DNA of 64,000 nt, taken from contig OZ018326.1 of NCBI GenBank assembly GCA_963969495.1, positions 155,186,306 through 155,250,305 on the forward strand. Reading direction: 5' to 3'. The notes under the pieces were generated by a model. The model searched no databases and was not told the origin of the DNA. It was given only the letters and a program-made list of their open reading frames with translations. A program made the translations under genes and the position numbers. Source of the stretch: Ceratothoa steindachneri. Its lineage: Eukaryota; Arthropoda; Malacostraca; Isopoda; Cymothoidae. Of this stretch, positions 1 to 10,992 are shown piece after piece (the first letter of the stretch is position 1; each line of letters opens with the position of its first letter).

Positions 1-817
1 AGTCAGCTTCAGCATGAATGCCTATGCTACACCTGATAACTTTGCAGGTGTATAAAAAGATAAGGAAAATAAAGATTTGTAAGAATGCAGGTATGTTAAA
101 AACCACAACCCTCAACCAGAGCCAAGGGGAAGTGGAGAACCAGCCTCTCTTCCCTCCCCACCCAGACGGGATGAATGGATGAAAACTGGTTGCTGACTAA
201 CCTTCAAAATAGCCACCAGCCAAGAAAATAGGCGAGAAGAGGGTTGTAAAGTAGGTGGCGAAAAAAGGGTAAAATAGAAATGTCTAGAAGGAATAAAGAC
301 CAGGTAGTCTCAATCTAGTTTGAGATTGTAAAGGACATTGGAGTTGGGAAGGCGTACCACTCCTCAAGGTACCGAGTGTAACAATTTTCAAAGGACACCC
401 CATTACAAGGGCCCTGCAAGGAGGAGGGAGAAATGTGAGGTATAGCATGGAAACCATAGGGCAGCTGATATCTGGATTGGGTGCCTTACCAGCCCCAATG
501 CCTGCAGTAGGATCTGCAGCTATCTCTCTCCCACATATTTTCACTTTTCCAACTTCACCACTTTTTTTATAGATCTCTCCTTACAAACTTTCTGGAGGAA
601 AAAAAAGTGTACAGCCTACAATAGAAACTTAGGTTATTTTCTGTTATAGACTGTAACCAAAATAATGTAGCCAGCACACTAAAGGATAATCACAATGAAA
701 CTATGAAATAACTATATAAATTTAACATAAGGATTCATTTATTAACTTAAAACAAAATAACTTGAGTCATAGTTTGGTCAATATACATTGATTATTTGCA
801 ACTTTTGTTTTGACCAG

Positions 818-905
818 GAACTGGGACAGGTAACATGCCCAAAATATTCACCCGACTGGGACAGTCAACAAGAATGTGCCAAAGAATGTGGGGGACAATG
901 CATAG
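818..905 (-). mobile_element. Scrap of the large RNase-H LINE
   Basis: This short block matches the RNase H/C-terminal part of the full-length LINE at about 7311-7400. Shared strings include actgggacaggta, gactgggaca and acaagaatgtgcc. It lies in the same orientation as that element and is clearly decayed. Confidence 0.6.
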
Positions 906-1959
906 ATATGTCTGGTTAAATGTTTTAGCAATCTGATGATTCTCACAAGTGTATTAGTTCTAGGAGCAATTTTTGTACAGGAGACATCACATTGAGGCAA
1001 AACATTGATATCCATACATTTCCTTGGGGCTGACCATAACAAAATAAAATGATACCATAGTTTCTGCTTCACTTCCATTGTATTTTTGGAGTTTTTTGGT
1101 GAAAATGGTACTTTTCCTAATATAAGATATCATCTGGAGAAAGGGAAACACCTTATAGCAAGAAGAATCTTGGATGGGCCTCTGAGAAAGGAGGAGGAGG
1201 GGGGACTTGTATCATAGAGGTGCAGTTGGCTAAGAGTGGGTGGTTCTAAAGATGGCAAAGGGTAAACCCATTTGTCAAAAATCATTGTAGGGAAGTCCCT
1301 TCACAGGTAAGTGGTGCTGGTGCTGTCACAGTTTACCTCATTTTCCCCACTACCAAGGTCAGGCGAGGATTTTTTTAATGTAGTCTGAAATTGTTATTTT
1401 GAAAGTTTGCCAACTAGAACAAATTTCAGACTTGTGAAGAAAGGTTGGTGGAGGTATATCCGACATGCAGACACTCCTACCTATCCCACCTCAGATTTTC
1501 AAAATTTCTGGTCTCCAACCTTAATGTGTGGTGTTTGCATGTGTATTGCAATGTACACTACCCTTAATTTTACCAGTGGAGGGTCAATCCCCAAAGCCAG
1601 AGTTCCCAACTCCCCAGCCAGAGGAAGGGTGGATTTTCTTACTACATTGTACTAAACATGAGCAGGATGCCCAGGCTCTGGATCTGTTGTAGCAGACTTG
1701 GAGACAGGAAGGTTGGCCTCTCAGCCAACAAGGCAGTAAAGTCAGCCTGCCCTAATCAGTACAACCTTATGCACCCAAGAATGGCCACAGAGGGATGGTC
1801 AGCCCATTACATGCAGGGAAGGAGTTATTGGGGCTAAACTGATCTTCCCATTAATTGTATCCAGATACCCAGGACCTGTTAAGTCCTAGTCTCTTGCAAC
1901 CTCTCTTCTGAGAAGGTGTGAGGTAGGTGGTCATGTCATTAAGCCTAGATAAAGGGTTG

Positions 1960-2420
1960 AGGGGAGAGTCATAGAAAAAAGGAATGCTGAAGCACACCAA
2001 CAACTTACCCAGACCCTGTCAGAGTTCAAGTCAACCCAGTGATGGGGCTTCCCTAATTTGCACTCGATCCAGTAAAGAACAACTCCCAGTACCATCAAGT
2101 GCAGGTAGACATAAGGTTGAGGGAAATGTCATGGACTAAGAAAAAAAACATAGCGCTGAGAGGGAGCAAAGAGGAAGTTCATCAACACACTCCTAAGGCC
2201 CCATCAGAGTTCAAGTAACCCAGTGATGGGGTTTCCCTAATTTTCACTTGGTCTGGGACAGAGCAATCTCCTCCGGGGTACCAAGTGTGGATAGACAAAC
2301 TTCTCCAGGAACCATGAGTGTGTTCAAGTCAATGAAGTGACAGGGCTTTCCTAATAATTTGCATTCAGACTTGGAGGATCTGCAGCTCCTCCTGGTACCA
2401 AGTGTAATAGGGTACCCAAG
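1960..2420. repeat. Degenerate direct repeats
   Basis: A block reading roughly cagagttcaagt..cccagtgatgggg..ttccctaa occurs near 2019 and 2204, with a weaker version near 2320. The companion phrase ggtaccaagtgt occurs near 2278 and 2394, with a related one near 369. The spacing is about 185 bases for the first pair. I cannot assign a family. Confidence 0.5.
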
Positions 2421-3022
2421 GCAGAGGACTGAGTGAAGGTAGATGGGGAGAGTAGCAGTATATAAATGAATGAGAAATAAAATTCTACTTTTATCACTCT
2501 CACCAGAGCAGGGACAGACTGCCGTTCCCTATTAATAGAAGTCAGGAGCACTTCCCCAGTAAGTCCCTAAGCACAGTGGCTTGAGAGTGAGGAAATAGAT
2601 AAAAGAAAATGGTGAATAAAGGTAGAACAAGCCAAAGAGAAGCATTTGAAAGGCCAAATTTGAACCCCATTTTTGTGCAGTGAGGAAAGAGCAAAGGAAG
2701 GACAAAAAGAAAGGTTAATATGCTAAAGACAACTATAAACAGGCTTGTCAGACCTATATGAATTACTTGAATATACTTTAAACTCTGGGTACAAATTTGT
2801 ACAGAAAGCAGATATAAAAAATATAACGCTCCCATTTACAGGAAGAGTACATTTTAAAATATTTCTTATAAAAGGGAACATTTCTCCAGTTAATTAAACC
2901 CTATTTTGAATTACCATTAGATAAACTAAATTTTGCTTTTTATCTTGAAAAAATTTCTCTATCTAGCACAAATTCAGTTTTGTATGCAGGATATCACTAC
3001 CATAATAGATCAGACTACAAAC

Positions 3023-3173
3023 CTTGGAAATGCTCAACAATCAGTAACTTGTGCGCTGGATCTTGATTTCTTAGTACATTTGCCTTAACCTCCTGAGCCA
3101 ACTGTTTTTGAATATCCCAAGCCTCTAGATATCTCATCCTGCCAAGGTTTTTAATAAATATGACTCTGCTCAT
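3023..3173 (-). CDS. LIPT2: LIPT2-like lipoyl(octanoyl) transferase, first coding exon
   Basis: Reading leftwards from an ATG at 3173, an open frame of about 50 codons begins MSRVIFIKNLGRMRYLEAW and continues through a KLLIVEH segment. This is the N-terminal pattern of the LipB/LIPT2 family: a short beta strand, LG-x-x-x-Y-x-x-A-W/L, an amphipathic helix, then LLL-x-EH before the VYT-x-G-x-R motif. The enzyme moves octanoyl groups from acyl carrier protein to the H protein of the glycine cleavage system in mitochondria, the first step of lipoate synthesis. The frame runs into AAG|GTTTGT, a good splice donor, followed by an in-frame stop, so this looks like exon 1 only. It was too short to appear as a long ORF. 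Its start lies 57 bases after the SDHAF1 stop on the same strand. A chance match is possible, because the catalytic part is not in view. Confidence 0.6.
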
Positions 3174-3229
3174 CTTCTATTGACACAAATAGGCCTTTGC
3201 TATTTTCAACAGTAAAATGTATACTAATT

Positions 3230-3466
3230 TTAATCTTTTTTAAATTGTCCCATTCCAGTAACAAAAGGGTCATTAATCATTTTTAACTTCCTTTTTCCCT
3301 GTCTCAACAAATGATCAACTCGGTGCACTTCAGTTCTGGGTATGGAGGCATTTTTCCTGAATTCAAATTGTACATTTTCTTTCACACCTGGTTTTGTCTT
3401 GGCAGCTTTTAAGCATTGCTTATAAAGGCTTAACACTTGAAGTTGAAGTTTGCTATGCCTTGCCAT
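3230..3466 (-). CDS. SDHAF1: Succinate dehydrogenase assembly factor 1 (SDHAF1), complete
   Basis: This 78-residue single-exon protein starts MARHSKLQLQVLSLYKQCLK and ends GMGQFKKD. SDHAF1 is a small mitochondrial-matrix LYR-family chaperone that helps insert iron-sulfur clusters into the SDHB subunit of respiratory complex II. The LYR tripeptide sits at residues 14-16, but here reads L-Y-K. The conserved basic segment L-R-Q-G-K-R-K-L covers residues 54-61. Residues R55 and G57, whose human counterparts are altered in SDH-deficient leukoencephalopathy, are both kept at the same numbers. The C-terminal tail of the human protein is absent, as in many short invertebrate homologues. The start is the first ATG and gives the family-typical MxRHS opening. 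The frame is intact, so it is probably functional. Confidence 0.9.
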   Translation of the reverse strand: MARHSKLQLQVLSLYKQCLKAAKTKPGVKENVQFEFRKNASIPRTEVHRVDHLLRQGKRKLKMINDPFVTGMGQFKKD

Positions 3467-3912
3467 TCAATCAAAGTGACAAGAATTTAATAATTTTTTA
3501 TATTTCAAATAGCATATAATCATGGTCTGAAAGCACACACTGTTTACAAACATCAAATAATCAACTGCCACTGATTAACATAGCAAAAACTTTAAAGAAT
3601 GTTTAAATTAGAAATAAATACTAATTTAAATAGAGTTATACCAAATAAAGTTCAGAAGGCATAGACACCATTCACAATTTAAATATGAAGTTGAGCATTA
3701 GTGGAAAACAATCACCACACAGATGAACCTTGTATTTAGAATTCCAAATTAGTTTTGGGGGAAAGAATGGGGGCAAGTTCACAAGATAAGTACCCTCCTT
3801 TATCCCTAGCAATCCTAAAAGTTCTTTTGTTTGCATATATTTTCATTTTTAGTCCAGTAATTCATCAATATTTTTGTAAATCTTTTTAAAAAATCTGGGC
3901 AAGATTCTACCA

Positions 3913-4829
3913 TACGGGGGGCAATCACTAAGTTTTGCGAATCAGTAGGGCAAACCAGAGAAAGGGAAATGGCTGTTTGTAGGGGTGTTAGGACAAGTTA
4001 TGACAAGTCAGGACCTGCAGCCGCACACTCTTGCTTCGTCTATTTAAGAAGCAGTAGCTGATCACATATCGTCAGTCACAAATTTTTCAACAATGGAGAA
4101 GGTTGAGCACCGCACAGTGATAAAATTTTTGACCAAGGAAGGCAAGAATGCAAAAGAGATCCATGAACGCATGGTTGCAGTGTACACCCACATCCCCCCT
4201 TCCTATGCAACCATTGCTCGCTGGAATAGGGAGTTCCGCCATGGTCGTGAGTCCCTTGAAGTTGACCTCCGTCCAGGACACCCGTCAGACGTGACCAACG
4301 AGGACAATGTGGGCCGTGTGGAGAGGATGATCCTCGAAAATCGACGGGTGAAGGTCGAAGAAATCGAGCGAGAAGTTGGAATATCACATGGAAGTGTTAT
4401 CAACATCATCAATGACAATTTGGCCATGACCAAGGTCTCTGCCCGTTGGGTCCCTAGAAACCTCACGCCCCATGATCGACTTCAACATCGTCAAAGGTCA
4501 CAAGGCTAGAGTTGCACATGCTGCCCTGCGAGAGTGCAGATTCAAGGAGCTCAACCATCCCCCCTACAGTCCAGATCTGGCCCCTAGCGACTCAAGGCTG
4601 CACTGTGTGGACGCCGGTTTGGGGATGATGAAGATGCCCAGCTCGCCATCCAGGAGTGGATTGAACAGCAGTCGGGAGATTTCTGGTTGTCAGGAATTCG
4701 AAGCCTCAGGGACAAGTGGCGTAAGTGCATTGAAGTCGAGGGTAGTTATATTGAAAAATAATAAAACACTTTTCCTCATATCTCATTTCCTTATATCCGA
4801 ATTACAAAACTTATTGACCACCCCTCGTA
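3913..4829 (+). mobile_element. Mariner-like DNA transposon, internally deleted
   Basis: The left end (3913-3943, tacggggggcaatcactaag...) and the inverted right end (4799-4829) match at about 24 of 31 positions. Both contain the core TAAGTTTTG, and TA sits at each outer edge as expected for mariner target duplications. Between them lies a broken transposase. The right end was later copied by a tandem duplication, so a second terminal repeat lies at about 5103-5133. Confidence 0.8.
4093..4600 (+). pseudogene. Mariner transposase remnant
   Basis: The frame from 4093 encodes a mariner-type N-terminal half of about 138 residues. It has a first helix-turn-helix (MEKVEHRTVIKFLTKEGKNA...), the ARWNREFRHGR segment, the RPGHPSD hinge and a second helix-turn-helix ending near GISHGSVINII. 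The frame then jumps. A second frame starting near 4472 holds NHPPYSPDLAPSD, the segment around the third catalytic aspartate of DD34D mariners. The regions carrying the first and second catalytic aspartates are missing. The remnant is therefore an internal-deletion derivative with no active site. The closest known relatives are SETMAR-type mariner transposases. Confidence 0.85.
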
Positions 4830-5318
4830 TTTATTAAAAAAAAGTATTGTGATTGTATTTTAATTACAAATGATTCCAAACACATGACTTCAATTGTACT
4901 ATCTCAGAAACATACAACAAAGTGATATGAGAACACATAGTTTAGTAAGAGTAATTGATGTCAAATTGTACTTCATTGATTTCCTTTAAAAGTAGATTGG
5001 GCAAATATTTACAGGACAAGTGGCGTAAGTGCATTGAAGTCGAGGGTAGTTATATTGAAAAATAATAAAACACTTTTCCTCATATCTCATTTCCTTATAT
5101 CCGAATTACAAAACTTATTGACCACCCCTCGTATTTATTAAAAAAAAGTATTGTGATTGTATTTTAATTACAAATGATTCCAAACACATTACTTCAATTG
5201 TACTATCTCAGAAACATACAACAAAGTGATATGAGAACACATAGTTTAGTAAGAGTAATTGATGTCAAATTGTACTTCATTGATTTCCTTTAAAAGTAGA
5301 TTGGGCAAATATTTACAG
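4711..5318. repeat. Tandem duplication of 304 bp
   Basis: The segment beginning gacaagtggcgtaagtgcat at 4711 is repeated from 5015 with period 304, ending ...gggcaaatatttacagga both times. By eye I find one difference (cacatgactt against cacattactt). The unit covers the transposase stop region, the mariner right terminal repeat and downstream flank. The near-identity shows it is recent compared with the decayed mariner it copied. Confidence 0.9.
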
Positions 5319-5362
5319 GATATTGGCATGGTAAATTTAGTTTGCACTGGCTTGGATAATAA

Positions 5363-5429
5363 AAGTGTACATATTGTTGCACCATATATATATATATATA
5401 TATATATATATGGTGCAACAATATGTACA

Positions 5430-5432
<3 letters not shown>
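5363..5432. repeat. Perfect 70-bp palindrome with TA core
   Basis: The left arm aagtgtacatattgttgcac followed by CA(TA)n is mirrored exactly by (TA)nTG and gtgcaacaatatgtacactt. The arms are 35 bases with no spacer, centred near 5397/5398. On the right it runs into another (TA)n tract. Confidence 0.9.

Positions 5433-5467
<35 letters not shown>
5432..5467. repeat. (TA)n microsatellite
   Basis: Uninterrupted TA dinucleotides follow the palindrome directly. Open frames of alternating Tyr-Ile here are artefacts. Confidence 0.95.
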
Positions 5468-5470
<3 letters not shown>

Positions 5471-5533
5471 GAAGATGGTTAGGGCATAGCAGGAAAGAAC
5501 TGGGTAGGCCCTACCCCAACCAATGGCACAGCA

Positions 5534-6390
5534 TTGTAGTCCAGCCAGAGGGTGCCTATCCTTCAATTCTTTGAGGGGAAAAAGCTCTGCAGCCATGCTA
5601 CAATGAGGCAGAAGTTCCCAACATCAAAGTCAGTTGAAGGTGGAATGTATGCAAAAATAAAAGTATACTTCCTATTCAGGTGTATCTTATCTTATCTTAA
5701 TCCTCTTTGCATCAGATTTTCTTAATTTTGATTTCTTGGGGTTAGACGTTTGATGATTTGCTCCCATTTCTCTATTATACGCCTCATATCTTGCACTCCT
5801 AACATCGCTATGTCTTCCTCTATATTCTTCTTCCATATTTTCTTGGGTCTACCTCTTGGCCTTCTTCCATTCACCTCCAACTCTCTCACCCTACCAAGTG
5901 CCTCTTCTTCATCTCTTCGCTTCACATGTCCAAACCATCTCAATCTTTTTCTCCTTAGAACTACGTCCAGCCCATCAATGCTAGACCTTCTAGCTACCTC
6001 TTCACTTTTCACTCTATCCCTCTATGTTATACCTGAAAGGAGGTATTTATAGAGAGTAGAAAGAACCTAAGACATCATGCTGAGTGTAAATCGTGCATCC
6101 TCTTGCCTGGCTCCCATCCTGAGGTAGTAGGGTTACAAAACCCTTATACCCCATGAGAGTGAGGAGGGGACACACAATCCAGCAAGGTTTCCTGCCAACT
6201 GATAGGTAATGAGGGAGATGAGACTCCGCAGCTCCTCCCAGTTGGCCCAGAATCTATGGCAATCCCATTGAAGGAATATGCTCTCCAACCCTAGCTTGGA
6301 GAAGATGCAAGGGTCCTTTTCAATGTAAAGAACACCACAGGAATGGCTGTACACTTACCGGAGGCAGAACTCCAGCGGGTGTTTGTTTGT
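5534..6390 (-). mobile_element. Decayed endonuclease-region fragment of the large RNase-H LINE
   Basis: Bases 5534-5682 and 6018-6390 line up with about 10470-10615 and 10625-10990 of the full-length LINE. Protein evidence is an open minus-strand frame near 6133-6354 with SIFLQWDCHRFWANWEELRS, matching GIFLQWNCRGLRANWEELRR at the start of the intact-copy endonuclease. The two halves are separated by another LINE tail. The 3' part of the element is absent, so this is not a simple 5'-truncated insertion. Confidence 0.75.
5684..6015 (-). pseudogene. LINE ORF2 C-terminal tail nested in the older LINE fragment
   Basis: A minus-strand frame of 96 codons (6012 to 5722) contains RKRLRWFGHVKRRDEEEA and RRPRGRPKKIWKKN. 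This is the RLRWFGHV...GRP(K/R)KxW signature found at the C-terminus of many non-LTR retrotransposon polymerases. It ends in a short ATAAG-like repeat (ttatcttatctta on the plus strand at 5685-5699), which would be its 3' tail. It separates two halves of the older endonuclease fragment, so it inserted later. Confidence 0.75.
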
Positions 6391-6429
6391 CTAAGGGGAG
6401 CTAGAAGTGATTGTTTTATTTATTGTTTG

Positions 6430-6930
6430 TTTCAGGTGGTGATGGTAGTGAAAGATAAATGGAAGGGGGGTTCAGAAGAAAGGAATATGTGTAAAGTATT
6501 TTAAATACCTTAGTTGGAAAAAGGGTCATAGGGAAAGAATAATAATTTGAATTTGTTCTTTACAGAAATTAAATAAGGTGAAATAGGAATAAAGAAACTT
6601 TACCCAGTGTGTGAGGATAAAAGTACTTATAGTGAAAAGTGGACAATCTGTGATACTGAAGAAAAACAGGACAAAAATATATAAAGAGCTATAGAGAGAA
6701 CTATTGAAGAAATAGTCAGATCAACTGGGATTAATATTTTGGGGATAACATCCTTTGTGCTTGGTATCGATTGCAATCAGTAGAATAGGGGTAAAGGGTG
6801 GAAGTGAAATATTAATGCTAAGGGGGGTCTATTATAAAAAAAAACAAAAAAAGAGAAGAATAAAAAGAACAGGTGAGTGGTTATGTTTAATTCAGTGGTA
6901 GCAGAGCATAGTTATGAGAAAAATGTCAAG
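6430..6930 (+). mobile_element. 5' part of a copia-like LTR retrotransposon, with primer-binding site
   Basis: At 6896-6907 the sequence tggtagcagagc matches the primer-binding site complementary to the 3' end of initiator tRNA-Met. It is preceded by ...ttcag, so the upstream few hundred bases are probably the 5' LTR. I could not find the partner LTR. Immediately downstream, an ATG at 6924 (atgtcaag) is repeated at 13626, where the gag frame begins. The 6.7-kb LINE has therefore been inserted just behind the gag start codon. LTR limits are uncertain. Confidence 0.5.
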
Positions 6931-7201
6931 TTTTATTTTTTTATTTTTTTTTAAGAGCTCATCTGGCGACTGCCTACTTGGGCATTAGTCGCCGTATTAA
7001 AACTGGCCTAGTTCTAGGCTACTTTAAAATAAAATTAAAGAGAGAAAAAAAAAAACACCCCAAAAGGGGGAAAGGAAGCAAGCTGGTGCATCGGGGAGAG
7101 GTCCCCCCGGCGCAGGAGCGTGCAACTAAAGGAAAAAAAAAAACAAAAAAAACAAATGCAAAAAAACAACAAAACAAAACAAAAAAACAAACAAACCTTG
7201 C

Positions 7202-10200
7202 TTAAATAATAGGGAGAAGGCCGGCCTCCCCCAAGAAGTCAACAAGTCCACAAGTCAATGTGCACGAATCTGTCCCAAGCACAAGGGACAGGCGGTAGCG
7301 ACCCCGCCCATCCCGGTACTGGGACAGGTATCGTGCGCGAAGATCACCCAGACTGGGACATTCGACAAGAATGTGCCGAACAGTCTGGGGGACGACGCAG
7401 TCGTTGCAATAGGGCGCAGGCGAGCGCTCCATCAGATAGCGATGCGTCACACGAGTGTGTCCGATTCGGAGACGACAGAAAGCAACCTGAAGCCGCCGCG
7501 GCATTGGGGGATAGGTCCATGGGAACAGTCGCGGCGCAATGACACGCAACTTTAAGTTCCCTTCGACCGTCTCCCATCTTCTTTGCCAAGCAGTCCGAAG
7601 AGCTGCCCGTATTCCTGCCATGTAGTCGGTGTGAGGAAGAGCGAAACGCTGGTCCGGTCGCAGAGTCCTCGCGGACTCTTTGGCGCCCTCATCGGCGCGC
7701 TCATTCCCCGCAATTCCTACATGTCCAGGAACCCAGCAGAAGATAATCTCGACATCTGCCCGGCTCGCCAAAACCGTGGCGTCACGGATATCGCGAACCA
7801 GGGGATGCGGAGATTCCAATGCCCCGAGAGCACTCAGGGCGCTTTGTGAGTCGCTATAGATCACAATCCGGTCTCCGAACCGGGCACGTCGCGTAATCTC
7901 CCGTACCGAGTGGTATATTGCCACCAGCTCGGCCGTGAAGACAGACGCAGCGCCTGGTAGAGCCCCGCTGACTTCAAACAGAGGGGATACGGCGTGGAAG
8001 CCGACCCCCTCTTGTGACTTGGAGCCATCCGTATACACTGGCACGGTACCGGCGTGACACGATGTGTGCTCCAAAAAGGTCGAACGCAATACTCCCGGCG
8101 CAGTACAAGCTTTGGGAGCAGAGGCGTGGCGACAAATAGCCAAAGGGGGAACCCTCCAGGGTGGCGTTCTGGGCAGAACCAGGGGCGCCACCGGCCCGAG
8201 AGCTATATCTACCTCTCGAAGGAGTTTCCTGGCCCTAAACCCAAAGGGCTTAGGGTATGACTGGCGTCTCTCGGCGGCATAGGCACCATAGGCGCCGGGC
8301 TCGCGCGTACAGGCGAGTGATGCACTGCACGCGGCGCAGAGCGAGTGGCATCTCCACAGCATCGACCAACAGGCTCTCAATGGGGGAAGTGCGGAAGGCA
8401 CCGGTCGCAAGGCGAAGGCCGGTGTGGTGGATTGAATCCACCTTCCGCAATAAACGCTCGGCTGCGGATGCATAAAACTCGCATCCGTAGTCGAGCTTCG
8501 AGCGAACAAAGGATCGATAAAAAAGTAAGGCGGTAGCCCTATCAGCGCCCCAAGCGCTGAACGTCACGGAACAGAGAATGTCCATGGCGCGGGTACAAGA
8601 GACCCTAAGGCTGCGAATATGAGCCTCCCAGGTGAGGCGTCGGTCGAATACAAGACCAAGGAAACGGTGCGACTCAACCACATCCAGGCGCACCCCATTA
8701 AGAAACAAATCTGGGTCGGGGTGAAGCCGTGGATGGCGGCAGAAGTGCACCACCTTAGTCTTGGCCAAAGAAAACCGAAACCTGTGCGCTTCGGCATAGC
8801 GAGAGACGCGGTTCAATGCCTGTTGGAGTCGACGCTCCAGAGTTGGCATCTGGGCCGCGTCAAAAGAGATCGAAAGGTCTTCCACGTAGAGCGTAGCGAG
8901 AACATCTTCTGGCAGCACCGAGGTGATGCCGTTGAAGCTCAGGGCAAAGAGTGTGACACTGAGGACACTTCCCTGCGGGACACCCTCTTCCTGCTCCTTT
9001 GGGGCAGAGAGGGCTCCCCCCACCCGTACGCGGAATCGACGATCTCGCAAAAATTCAGATATAAACATTGGGAGGCGTCCCCTCGCCCCCCATCGTGTGG
9101 AGAGTTTCCATGATACCGTATCGCCATGCGGTATCATAGGCCTTCTCCAGATCAAAAAACACCGTGGCGTAGTGCTGTCTACGAAGGAAAGCCTCGCAGA
9201 CGGCATTTTCCAGTCGGAGCAGAGCATCCGACGTGGAGTGAAACTTACGGAAGCCGCACTGTGCAGAAGACAGATGGCCTCCGCTGTCCAGGAAATAGGC
9301 TAATCTAACATTTACCAATTTCTCCATCAACTTGCACACGCAAGAGGTTAGAGAGATTGGGCGGAAACCGGTCGGAGTAGAGTGATCTCTCCCCGGCTTG
9401 CGAAAGGCGAGCACAGTAGCGATTCGCCAGGAGTCTGGGAGAAGACCTTCCACCCAGATCCTGTGGAACAGATCTAACAGAAAGGCCATGCCTCGCTCAC
9501 CCAGGTGTCGAAGCATGGCGTACGGGACATAGTCCGGACCATGGGCGGTGTCCGCGCACGAAGCGAGAGCGGAACGCAACTCACTCACAGTAAACTTGTC
9601 GTTGAAGGGTTCTCCGCCTCTAGAGGTAAAGTCCAGCCGGCGGACTTCCGCGACATCACGACGTGCATTGAATGCTGGCGGAGCAGCATCACGGCTAGAG
9701 AATGCAGAAAAAGCGGTCGCGAAGGATTCCGCCACGGACGCGGGGTCCGAGATTGCGGTCCCATTCTCCTGGAGAACGGGAGGGGGGTCCTGCGAGAACT
9801 TGCCCCGAATCCTTTTGACTCGCTTCCACACCTCAGCTAAAGGGGTCTTCCTGTTAAGTGAAGACACGTATGCCCGCCAAGAAGAGCGGCGGGCGTGCTT
9901 CGAAATATACCGGAACCTAGCCCTAGCCCGACGAAATTCAGCGACAGTGAAATCGTTCGGGCGGCGCTTATAGCGAATGTAGGCATAACGCTTCTGTTTG
10001 AGGGCCGTCTCACACTCGGCCGACCACCATGGGAGTGGTCGGCGTGCAAAACAGCCAGACGTCCTAGGAATAGTAGTCAGGCCCACGGCGATGAGGTTGC
10101 CGGAGAAGAACTCAACGGCCTCATCTACCGACCTAAACTCCTCGACTGAGATAGAGAATTCAGTCATTTCCTGAAATGCAGGCCACCGCGCCCGCGCCAA

Positions 10201-10992
10201 GCACCACCGAGGTGGTCTCTCAGGCCGCAGTTGCCCTGAAAATGATATTTGAATGGAAAGTGATCACTACCATGGAGGTCATCGACCACCCGGGCCCCAA
10301 TCGAAATCAGGCTGTGCATCCGAAGAGCACAAAGATAGGTCAAGGCAAGAAAATGAAGCGGTTCTCGGACAGTGATGCGTAAACTCATCCACGTTTAGGA
10401 CGCCCATCTCAAGCTCTTCGATCAGATCGGCAAGGACTTGTCCCCTGGGATTTATGGAGTAATCTCCCCAGAGAGGATGCCTGCCATTCAGATCTCCAAG
10501 CAAGAGATAGGGCCTCGGCAACCGTGCCACGACGCGGCGGAAGTCCCCCGCGTCGAAGTCAGCTGACGGTGGAATGTACGCAGAAATGATAGTATACCTC
10601 CTATCCAGGTGCAGCTGCACAGCCACTGCCTGAAAGGAAGTATCTAAAGAGAAAGGAAGAACGGAGACATCATGCCGGGTGTAAACCGCGCATCCCCCAG
10701 CCCGGCCATCCCGCGGTGGTGGGGTCGCAAGACCCTTATACCCCGGGAGGGCAGGCAGCGGGCACGCGCCTAGCATGGTCTCCTGCAAAAAAATAGCTAA
10801 CGGGGAACGGGACGAGACGAGCCTCCGCAGCTCCTCCCAGTTGGCCCGGAGTCCACGGCAATTCCATTGAAGGAATATGCCCTCCAGGCCTAGCTCGGAG
10901 GAGACGCGGGGGCCCTCCTCGAATTGAAGACCCTCACGGGAATGGCCGTACGCTTCCCGGGGGCAGAACCCCGGGCGCTGTTGGCCGGACAA
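7202..10992 (-). pseudogene. LINE ORF2: endonuclease, reverse transcriptase, RNase H (frameshifted)
   Basis: Four open segments in different frames follow one another: 10992-10279, 10200-9055, 9227-8250 and 8509-7202. The first is the APE-type endonuclease (LQWNCRG, LQE, LLGDLNGRHPLWGD). The second carries the linker and RT fingers (WRIATVLAFRKPG, FRPISL, FFDLEKAYD). The third carries GVPQGSVLS and the RT catalytic box, which reads Y-V-E-D instead of Y-V-D-D (codon GAA). The last has a complete RNase H domain: VYTDGSK, AELVAIYH, YSDSQSAL, WVPGHVGIAGNERAD, followed by a C-terminal Cys/His cluster. The listed start at 10992 is TTG, so the true start is not fixed. The three frame breaks are probably single-base indels. 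Confidence 0.9.

Larger units (their letters stand above)
1..3022. other. Non-genic stretch, probably partly LIPT2 intron
   Basis: I recognise no exon here. Open frames are short and lack family motifs. If the LIPT2 exon at 3023-3173 is right, its splice donor points into this region, so much of it should be intron. The remaining LIPT2 exons (the HGPGQ-type catalytic part) were looked for on the minus strand and not seen, so they probably lie beyond the window start. Two decayed repeats inside it are listed separately. Confidence 0.5.

Noticed and set aside
5246..5596. Frames with long Tyr-Ile runs here and at 40.1, 45.5, 46.2, 51.9, 52.4 and 57.1 kb
   Set aside because: They are translations of (TA)n microsatellites.
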